A model generated the notes under the pieces. The model did not search any database. It was not told where the DNA came from and saw only the letters and a list, made by a program, of their open reading frames with translations. This document shows, one piece after another, positions 48,626 through 58,049 of a stretch of 64,000 bases of DNA. Source of the DNA: Tamarix chinensis (taxonomy: Eukaryota > Streptophyta > Magnoliopsida > Caryophyllales > Tamaricaceae); assembly GCA_030549775.1 (NCBI GenBank), contig CM060181.1:48614218-48678217 (forward strand), given 5' to 3'. Every line of letters begins with the position of its first letter. Within the stretch, counting starts at the first letter, position 1. Position numbers and translations under genes: made by a program.

Positions 48626-49299
48626 CCCATTAACAGCCATAGCCGGTCTCCTTTTTTTTGAAATAGCCCCGAAACCATACCTCGCCACCGCTCAAAAAGT
48701 TGAGCTTTTCGCTGCCGTCGGTGACCTCCGCAACGAACGCCGCCCACCAAAGCCTTCCCTGCACTTCCCTCTACAAAACCAAACCACCGTCACCCCTTGC
48801 CTCGCCCTGCACGTGCCGCCCCAGCCGTGCAAAGTTACCACCTCGAGCAGCCATCTCTAGCCCTTCGCTGCCCCTCGCGCCGCCTCCTGCTGCCCTCCTC
48901 GCCGCAACCAACGCCTCCACCACCCTCCAAAACGTCCAGCAGGCCTCCATCTACCTTCCCATACCTCCATCTTTCCTTGCCTCCCTCTCCTTCTACCTCC
49001 TCCATTTTCCACCACCCTCCACCACCTTCGGTCGCTGTGCCAACCACCGCGCGCCGCCACTCCCAGCCACGCCACCACCCTCATTCCATCCCTCTTCATC
49101 TGTTGCATCCTCCTCTACCTCAAACACTCCTCTAGCCCACACCTTGATCTTTCCACCTCTCTTCCTCCTCCATCACCGCCGTCGCCGCCGCCACGCGCCG
49201 CCGCCGGTCCACCACTGACCTTAGGTGGTTTTCCAACTTCCCCAACCCCTAAAACTATTTTTTATAAGTGTTAGTAATTTTATCTAATATTAATGATAT

Positions 49300-50050
49300 C
49301 ATCCTTAATAATAATAATATTATTATTATTACTATTATCATTATTATTACTATTATTATTATTATTACACTCTTAATATTACTATGTATCATCCTTATTT
49401 TCCTAACCTAATTTCAGAGATAGCTAACTAGGGTATATTATTAAAAAGGAAACAACTTTAACATTAAGATAGTTATCCTTATTATTATTGTTATTACTCT
49501 TATTACTATCTCTATCACTACTACTAATACTAGATATGGCTTATTATCATTATCTTACTACTATATGTGATAGACATTTGAAATCTTATATTACTATTAT
49601 CATTGTTATTATTATTACTATTAGCATTATTATTTCTATTATTAATGACACTATCATTGCTACTATTACTTAAACTAAAGGTATTTTAGTAATATTGTTA
49701 TTATCACTATTAGTACTACCATTATCATTATCCTTAGTTCCTTACTAATATTGTTAATGGTGATCTTGTCCATCATTACCTTTATTAATATAAACTTTTA
49801 AACCCTTAAGTTATTATTATCCAAAATATGACCTTTATCGTTATTATCTTTAGGAATAATAGTACTTTGTTGATATTGCAATTATTGCATTGTTATTCGA
49901 ATCCTAACACTATAGTTGACCTTAGTCTTTAAAAAAAAAGATGTTAAGGTTCTAGAACTATAAGCATTAGCGTTACTATTATTAGTTTTATTATTATTAT
50001 TATCACTATTTTTGCTGTAGTTAGTATGAATACTATTATTATAAGAATAA
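49300..50050. repeat. Decayed trinucleotide field of LTR D
   Basis: Interrupted (ATT)n, (ACT)n and (ATC)n runs, for example 49316-49368 and 49980-50005. They are shorter and more interrupted than in the other copies. Confidence 0.85.
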
Positions 50051-50270
50051 AGCTAATAGGTTTAATAATATAAGTGTAGCAATAAATATTAAAATAAACA
50101 TATTTTGACTAGTAATATTTAGTAGACTATTTTTAAGATAAAAACCTTAGTTTTCGTATAATACTCTCTTTAATAATAATAATCCTAATCTTAAACTAAA
50201 ATAAGGAGTGATGGTACTTTTGAGGGAAACTAATACTTAGTATTTTCCCTTTTATAGGTGAATCTAACCA

Positions 50271-50327
50271 AAACCCTAAGGAGTTGTAGGAGCATGCTCC
50301 AAGCCCGACGTCGCTTTAGGTAAGGAT
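50271..50327 (+). other. Conserved hairpin and splice-donor-like block, copy D
   Basis: AAAACCCTAAGGAG, then GTAGGAGCATGCTCCAAG with the perfect 12-bp palindrome GGAGCATGCTCC, and CGACGTCGCTTTAGGTAAGG. It is the counterpart of blocks in copies A, B and C. Confidence 0.65.
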
Positions 50328-51469
50328 GTAGTTAAGGCCCTTGTGTGTTATGTGACTTGTATGCCTTGGATGCTTTATATTTCATGCTATATTATGTATC
50401 GTATGATTCTCCTTAACTTGTCTTATGTGTAGCATAGCTTGGAGTTTAGGTATATTCTGTATGTGTTCTTATGACATGAATATGACATGTATATGTGACG
50501 ATTGTGGTGTGATATGATATGTCCCTCTAAGACATGCATGCTAGGACAAATGATATTATGTTATAGGAAATGAAAGGAAAAAAATAAACAAATGGGAAGC
50601 GAGATGCTAAGGGGAATATAAGGTTGACCAAAATGAACGAGATATGTGAACCATGCATGGAAATTCTAGGGTTTGCATGGGGACCTTGAGAGTTTGCATG
50701 GAGTGGATAAATCTTGCATGGGGATGATCTTTACTTGAGGAAAGTTGATTTAGGGTGTAAATAAGCTAAGGTGAGAGTTGTGGGGTGATTGGAGACTTGG
50801 GATGAAAAATATTACGTAGGTCGGTGTGAGGGTGTGTAAGGGACCCGATTAGGGTTTTGGGAGGAAGTAATAATCTGGAAATTGTGGAAGTAAAAATGAT
50901 TAAGGGAGAGGGGAACATGGATTAAGAGTGGGAATTTATTATGTAAGGAGTGAGTATGGGTGACATGGGAGAGAAGGAATACTGAGTGAGAAAAGGGAGA
51001 GGTTACTTGTGGAAGAAGAAAGGCACTAGGGTTTGAGGTGGCTAACTAGGGTTTTTCCAGTCATATGTGAAGTTGAGAAGTAAAGTGATATGTTTGGGGA
51101 TTAGATCTAATTAAGGTGAGATGTGGGGAGATGGATGGAGCAATGGTAGTGTAAGTAAGAGGAAGATAGGCCACATAGGTCTAATTAGGGTTTTCAAGGG
51201 AAGACCCTTGAGGGTGATGGTAGGTAGAGTTGATGTCGTGAGGTGTTGGGCCCTAACCCACACCCTTAGGAGTTGGGATTTCATTAAAGGGTAAGTGTAA
51301 AGGGAAATGGATGTCGGGGTGTGAGTTAGTTGGCGCCGAGTCTCAAGATATGGGGCGGGCCCTTTTTGGGGGATAATTATAGTTGGAGTTAGTCATGCAT
51401 GTCTAGGGCAGAATTTGTTGAATAAGATACGATAAAATACTAATCATATAAAATGAAAGAGTACTGAGC

Positions 51470-51835
51470 CAGGGCCAGCCGATCCACCAGTAAGGAATAG
51501 TGGTGTGGACTATTATCCCGCAAGTGACCGATCCACCGACGAATAATAGTGGTGTGGACTTCGTCCCGCAAGTGACTGACCCACCGGCAATAATAGTGGG
51601 GGATCCCGAGCTCAGTAAACCAAACCCTAATTAGTTAACATTCATAAAAGATACTAAGTACTTATAGTGGAATGCCATGAGAGTCAGGGCCAGTCTGATC
51701 CACCGGCATAAAATAGTGGTTAGGTGTGTTCTGCCCTATAAGTGACCGATCCACCAGCTATAATAGTGGTTAGGTGCGTTTTGCCCTATAAGTGACTGAT
51801 CCACCGGCTATAATAGTGGGGTTCCCGTACTCGCA
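51470..51835. repeat. CCACTATTATAGCCGGTGG repeats of LTR D
   Basis: Six plus-strand units such as GACCGATCCACCGACGAATA and ATAATAGTGGTGTGGACT, spaced about 55 bp, in two groups separated by a segment ending in ATGCCATGAGAGTC. Confidence 0.87.
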
Positions 51836-52013
51836 TGGATTAATAAAGATTATGATGTGAATCAATTACAATTACCGGAGATCTAAAGAATAAGTCTATC
51901 TGGACCATAGCTAGCCTTTATCATCCATTCTATTACATGTTGTTCATACGACTATGCCATGTATACTGTGTGGTGTGTTTTGTATGTTGGTCTTAGTGCA
52001 TCTGTTACCTTAC

Positions 52014-52070
52014 TCAGTACGTAGCGTACTGATCACCCGTTTCATGGGTGCTGCTCATTCCCACGAGCAG
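52014..52070 (+). other. Two adjacent hairpins of LTR D
   Basis: TCAGTACG (52014-52021) and CGTACTGA (52025-52032) with loop TAG; CTGCTC (52051-52056) and GAGCAG (52065-52070) with loop ATTCCCAC. Relative to copy C the second stem shows G-C in place of A-U at its third pair. Confidence 0.75.
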
Positions 52071-52368
52071 AAGATCCGTCTGAGCTTGTGTAGGTAGGGG
52101 ATGACGTCTTCAATGCCTATGACACCTACGAGGCATCGGGTGGGACTGAGCGTTGTGCCTAATCCGGACTTGGGGATCAAGAGCGACTCGGCCGGACCTG
52201 TTTCTTTTATTGGACTTTATATTATCGTATTTTAATTGTGTTTTGTACTATGCTTTATGTTTTGAAAAACGTACTCTTTGGATTGTAATCCCTAAATCGC
52301 ACTCTGATTTCTGTATGACTTATGTTTTATTTATGATTCATGTTTAGTGTTAACTTTATTTAGCCTTA

Positions 52369-52416
52369 GCACTTAGTACTGGAACGATAGGAGTGAACTG
52401 ATCTCGTATTAAGTGC
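52369..52416 (+). other. Terminal stem-loop of LTR D
   Basis: GCACTTAGTAC (52369-52379) pairs with GTATTAAGTGC (52406-52416) over eleven positions, one as G-U, around a 26-base loop. It lies just before the hAT insertion and about 85 bp from the LTR end in the uninterrupted state. Confidence 0.75.
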
Positions 52417-53077
52417 GGCGGTAATTAGGGTTGTTCACGGTTCAAATATCCAATTTTTCGGATATCCGATTACCGGATATTCAAAATTTCGGATATCTGA
52501 AAATGATATTTGATATCCGATCCAAAATTTGGGATATCCGAAATTTTGGATCGGATATCAAATGAAACTAATATTATCCGAATAGTCTTTGAAATATAAA
52601 AAAAATACCAAATCACAAATATATTTGATAAATATCCGATTTGCTGTGCAAATATCCGAATTGTTGAGCAAATATCCGAACTGACAAACAAATATCCGAT
52701 TAAAGAGCTAGCTACTAAATCACGATACCTGATTACATTCTATCAGATCTATTTCTTTAAAATACATTACATCACCAATCAACTTATTCTAAATTACCTT
52801 CCTTAGTACATAAAACTATCCAACAATAAGCATATTTAAAAAATAAAAATATAATCCTGCATGCCTGTAAATCATCCACTCAATGCTGCAGTAAATACAT
52901 TATAATCCTGCATAGTAAATACACACTTCATTAAGTGTAAAGCTAATGAAACAACAACAATAGTAGCTTCCTTGTGAGCAAAAAATAGTTACATCATCAT
53001 TCTAAGTTAATATCATTATAAATGAGGAATTAATTCAACAAATACCTACTCAGACTTATGCAAAGTTTCTTGAGCTC

Positions 53078-55442
53078 TCACTCTTCAATGTGCATAAGTG
53101 GTAGAGTTATATTCATCTTCTCCAATTCTACAACAAAAAATAATGATTCACTGTTTTAATAAGTATTTCATAAGAATTACTCAACTACAAATAAAAAAAG
53201 ATGACTATAAAATTACCTGCTTCAATTGTTTCAAGATCTTCCAACTTTTCTTCCAATAATAATGGCTCTTGTGATCTACGAAGCCAATCTTGTGAGCAAA
53301 TCAATGCCTCCACCATCCTTCCGGTTAAAGAACTACGAAAACGGTCAAGTACGCGGTCTCCGGTGCTAAAAGTTGATTCTGATACAACAATAGAAATAGG
53401 CATAGCTAGAATATCCTTGGCCATTGCACTCATGATAGGATACCTTGATTCATTCTTCCTCCACCAACCTAATACATCTTTAGGACTAAGCGAACTCTCA
53501 ACTTCCTAACTTATTCCTTGATTGACCTCCACCAAATTCTCCTCCAAATACCTATCTAATTCTGATTTCTCCTCAATATTATGGTTTTGCCTCGTCATCT
53601 TAAATCTTTTAGCCATTTGTCTTCTTGCTTGATGCACATCTAAATTAGATGCTAGTGAAACATCTAAATCACTAGTAGAGGAGGTCCTTGATTTACTAAT
53701 AGATACTTGTTGGGACTGACAAGAAGAATAAAATGCAAACAAAGACCTCACACACTTTCTTACATCTTGACGTAAAGATGCACTAGAACCGCTTTGATAT
53801 GTCCCATGTTCATCAAAATCAGAAAAATCATCATTCACATCACCCAAATCACCAAAATATTCATTAATAGCCCAATCAACATAGACCAATTTACTACTGG
53901 GATCAAGAACTGCAGCAACAAACATCAGTAAATTCATATTCTTTTTGTTAACCCAATACTTAGAGAACTTGGCTTTCATCCTACATGCCATTGCTCTCAC
54001 ATTTTCATCACCACTATCATCAATACAAGAATCAATCAGTGTACCAATAAGTGAAACTTCTTGCAAATAAACATTTCCGGTGACATAAAGAGAACCTGAA
54101 ATCCTCCAAGTAGCTTCATACAATATTTTCAAGAAAGGCAGCAAACAACAAATAGACTCCCAATCATCATCTTGAGGACTACCCTTAGTCTTATTAAGCT
54201 CATCAACATACTTCTCATCCTCCCTTAACAAGTCAAAAGCCTTTCTAAACGCTATAGCAGAATCAAGCATTATGTAAGCAGAGTTCCATCTTGTTTCAAT
54301 ATCAAGACAAACAGATTTATGGGAACTCAATTTCACTTGTTCAACACAAATCTTAAACTTTGCCAAACGAGCAGGAGATGATCGCATATATTTCACAACC
54401 GACCAGACTCGAATAATAGGATCAATGTTTTCTTTTAAACCCTCTTTTACAACTAAATTTAGAATATGAGCAGCACATCTCATATGCAAACAATCTCCAT
54501 CCAAAAGTAGTCCATCACCCCAAATGCCAATTCTTTTCTTCAAGTATTTGATGCACAAATCATTAGAACTTGCATTATCAACCGTTATTGTCAAAATTTT
54601 GTCAATTCCCCAATCAAGAATACATCTTTCAACAGTTTTGCCAAGAATCTCACCAGAATGACCAACCACTTGACAAAAATTAAGAATCTTTTTTTGCAAA
54701 TTCCAATTTTGATCAATATAATGACCAGCCAAGCACATATAGCCAAGATTTTGACATGAATTCCATAAATTAGTAGTGAGACTAACCCTACAACCAAATT
54801 TGTGAAAATACTGTTTTAGTTTTTTCCTCTCTTCCACAAATATTTTATAACAATCTCTAGTCACCGTCACCCTTGAAGGCATGACAAAATCAGGTTGAAT
54901 AACATCCACAAAACTTTTGAATCCCTCTCTCTCAACAAACCTAAAGGGAAGCTCATCTACAATTATCATCCTAGCCAAAGCCTTTCTACCACCATCTTGA
55001 TTAAGTTTCCAAGAACTCAAAAGTTTCATTGAACCAATATTTGGAATATTTGATCCATCACTCTCTTTTCTTGCTTCATTTGTACGAAGAATGGCCACTA
55101 GTCTCATATTTTTCTCCTTATTAGCCGGAGTTTCTTTGCAAGAATTAATATGATTTATCAACACACTAGTTCCTTTTTTTGGATTAGCAACATAATCTTT
55201 TCCACAATAATTACAAGTAGCTCTCAAAGCATTAGCATTCATTTTTGTAAAATGTTTCCACACCCAAGATCTTTTCTTACCTTGAGATGCTACTAGTTCA
55301 GCACCACTTGAAGCTGGAGAAGGAGAACTTGTATTTTCTTCTTCATTATTAGTTTGTAAGTCATCACCATTGACTCCACAAATGGAGATAAGCTCTCCAC
55401 CTCTTCAGTAGGTACATCCCTCACATTAATACTATCGGCCAT
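53078..55442 (-). pseudogene. hAT transposase (BED finger, RNase H-like core, hATC domain), slightly broken
   Basis: Cut-and-paste transposase acting on the element ends in the nucleus. The likely start is the ATG at 55442. A frameshift at about 55355-55375 separates the first 25-30 residues from the rest. The BED zinc finger begins near WKHFTK with CNYCGKDY and a later H-x5-C. Then come the core motifs (TVDNASSND, CAAHILNLVVKEGL, DIETRWNSAYIM) and the hATC dimerisation domain (SRYPIMSAMAKDILAMP, SESTFSTGDRVLD). An in-frame TAG at 53506-53508 lies just before hATC. An 89-bp intron (GT at 53216, AG at 53128) probably precedes a short last exon ending at 53078. The usual first catalytic Asp (TTDLW) is Asn (codon 54769-54771), which should abolish cleavage. 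Confidence 0.88.
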
Positions 55443-55929
55443 TATTGATTAGAGCTACAAATTAACAAAAACGGAAGAATATTAACATTTCTTCTACTTA
55501 AGACTCACATTCCAGAATATAGCAGTTCAAACTAATTATACCACATTAATTAGAAAGGTCAAAATTGATTTTTGGAACAACACATTACTAATCATAGCTA
55601 ATTATACTACTCTTCCAAATTGACGGTTCCAAAATAAAATTGAATACATTTTAAAACATATTGTATAATCAATTTGTCTAAAATCGCAAAAACGGGCGAA
55701 TCCAAAAATTTTGGGCATAACCCGGTCAAAAATCCAATTTTTCCAAAATTTCAACATAACCATACAATTGACCTATCCAAATCAATCTTACAGCACATAT
55801 ATACATAATCAAACAATCAATTTAGCTTTTTATAAGCTAATTCATACCCAATTAATCAAAACAAGGGTTAGGGTTTTTCGAAAATTATACCAAACGAAAC
55901 TAACAAATCAAGGCAGGTGAAGGCCGGGA

Positions 55930-56340
55930 AAGATGTGCCGGAGGTTGAGGATGGCTCGCTGGTGGTCAGCAGGCGTCTACAGTGACCGGCGGCGGCGGGA
56001 CGACCTGCGCGTTGCTGCTGTTGCTGCTACTGTAGGTTCGGCCGCTGCTACTGCTGCTAGTTGGGGCTGGCTACGGTGGCGACTAGTTGGAGGCCGGCAA
56101 CCAACGAAGGAGGAGCAGGGAGGAGGAGCTGGGGAGAGGGCGGCGGTTAGGGTTGCAGGACGGGAGAAGGGAATCGGGGGAGCAGGGAGCCACGGGAAAA
56201 AAATAGAGAAGGAAGAGAAGAGAGAAAAGAGAGAGAAGGGGGGTCGGGGTCCGATAGGTTGGTTTTTTTTTTACAAATACAGTACCGTGTGCCCGTGGAC
56301 CCGTGGTGCTATAGTACCGCGTGGTGCTACTGACTATGCA
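55930..56340 (-). promoter_or_regulatory. GC-rich 5' region of the hAT element
   Basis: GC-rich sequence with GCGGCGGCGG near 55988 and GA-rich tracts, upstream of the transposase start on the minus strand. The second hAT relative has a matching though shorter region at about 61170-61450 (shared CTCGCTGGTGGTCAGCAGG against CTCACTGGTGGTTAGGTGC). Position and conservation suggest a promoter or leader. The plus-strand open frame here has no domain. Confidence 0.4.
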
Positions 56341-56798
56341 CTATTAATTGCCGTTGGGGAATGAGTTAAAATAAATATTTTAAAAAATAATTATATTAAA
56401 AATATAATTTAGAGTAAATTAAATTTTGGTCCAACTAATAAATTAAGTAAAATTTATATATTTATTTATATATAATCATATATAAAATAAAAAATTATAA
56501 AAATATATAAATACTTTTTCTTTGGATCAGATATTATTTGTATTTGTCGGATCGAATAATTGATTTGTTTGACTTTTCGTTGACCGGATCGGATATTTGA
56601 TTTAAAAAAAAATCGGATCGGATATTTGTTTTTTCAGATCGAATCGCCTCAGATATCGGATCGGATAAGCAGATACCGGATAATATGAACATCCCTAGCG
56701 GTAATACCCCCGAGTTTACGGTTTTATCTTTTACTTCTGCTAAACCTTTTGGTTTAAACGAAATTTTTTAGTAGTAAATTTGGGGGTGTTACATAATG

Positions 56799-58049
56799 AG
56801 TTGGAGTAATTTTGGTAGTAAAGGTGTATATTAGATAATTTTTTAATATCTTTTATCTTCTTTACCTAACTACTTTTATAAATTCATAACTTGTAAACAT
56901 ACACATGCCCTATAATATCAAATGAATTTATACACATAATCATTAATATTACTCAACTAACAAATTATTGATTTATTATATTATATGTTATTACTTATGG
57001 TATAAAATAATATTTTTTCTATAATTCTATCATCCATGACATGTATAACAAGTTAACAACTAAAAAGTATCATTTTGTTACTCGAATTATTTTAATCATT
57101 ACTTCATGTTTTTATATAAAATAAAATATTTTATGTATCAACAAACTCATTTAACTTGACAAATGACAATATCTTCTAAAAATTTCTAACATATTCCTTA
57201 ACAAATAAGATATATTATTGATAAATAAAAAATTAAAATAAAAAAGGCAAACATCCAACTATAAGCCTGCAAAATAATTTTTAAAAATTCTTCTATTACA
57301 TCCACCTATTTGAAGAAGCTCTTAATAAAAGAGCATGGTAGTATCTTTTATCGCCCACAAAATTCAACAAGCAATAGCTATGCCCAATAATAACTTAACA
57401 AAATTAGAAGATCTAATAAATTCTCCAATAACATCCATAATTTAGGCATAAGTTATAAACTTACAAGTTATAACCTATAGAATGAATAAAAAAAATCAAA
57501 ATGGCCTTTAAGGCACAAACATACGCACCACTTATAAACTATTACAATAACTTCCACACAAAATATCCACTACATACAACATAGTAGAAAAACTAACAAG
57601 GCAATAGAATAAGAGCAGCAAGCCCATAATATGCCACTTGTAAGTTGTAACACAAAGCTAATAGCAGCAATAAAACAACATTAGTAGACAACAGTTGGCT
57701 AACAATATAAAGATTATCCAAGTATGGTAAATCTGCAACAGAAGGAGCAAATGACATAATTAAATAAAAATTGAATTCCTTGCCTAAAAAAAAAACAATT
57801 GCCCATGTTTACAAGCAAAAACATCTAAAACTTTTAACACTATTTTTGAAGTTCCTTAGTCCATTTCATCATTGTTAATCCTTAGCATTTATGGCTCCAC
57901 AGAAGTTCTTCTTCTTCTTCTTCTTCTTTTATTTCTGTAGATACCAACAAAATAAATATTGCATTATTATCTTCAAGATTTATTGATTAAAAATTATCAA
58001 ATAAAAAAATACAAATTCATAACAACTAATTTTATTACCTTTATATCCC
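56799..58049. other. AT-rich sequence, possible 3' part of the second hAT element
   Basis: No gene recognised. It contains a (CTT)n run at about 57906-57929. Terminal inverted repeats matching a hAT end were searched for by eye and not found. Confidence 0.4.

Larger units (their letters stand above)
52426..56697 (-). mobile_element. hAT element with near-complete transposase gene, 4272 bp
   Basis: Ends are TAGGGTTGTTCACGG and, reverse-complemented, TAGGGATGTTCATATT. The 8-bp target duplication GCGGTAAT is perfect (52418-52425 and 56698-56705). GGATATCCGA and ATATCCGAT words cluster within about 270 bp of the left end and GGATCGGATAT words near the right end, as subterminal transposase-binding repeats would. 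One transposase gene runs on the minus strand. The sharp ends, perfect duplication and small number of coding lesions suggest a recent arrival in solo LTR D, but the transposase looks inactive (see that entry), so a relative would be needed for any movement. Confidence 0.93.
47664..56793 (+). mobile_element. Solo LTR D of the long-LTR family, with a nested hAT element
   Basis: Plus-strand start TGAAATACCCCAGAATAAA and end AAATTTGGGGGTGTTACA. The target duplication TAATG is perfect (47659-47663 and 56794-56798). Removing the hAT element and its duplication leaves about 4.85 kb. Landmarks in order: pyrimidine tract (47982-48028), TATA box (48614), a C-rich leader to about 49220, trinucleotide field, conserved block (50271), repeat array, two hairpins and the terminal stem-loop. 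It is the best preserved copy for the hairpins. Confidence 0.9.

Noticed and set aside
48157..49218. Several overlapping Pro/Ser-rich or Arg/Gly-rich frames in both strands
   Set aside because: The region is a pyrimidine-rich, GC-rich LTR leader. Low-complexity composition keeps all frames open, and related frames in LTR A (11742-12065) and B (31557-31871) do not align as proteins.
55933..56364. Ala/Gly/Arg-rich frame on the plus strand
   Set aside because: It lies in the GC-rich leader of the hAT element, opposite to the transposase, with no recognisable domain.
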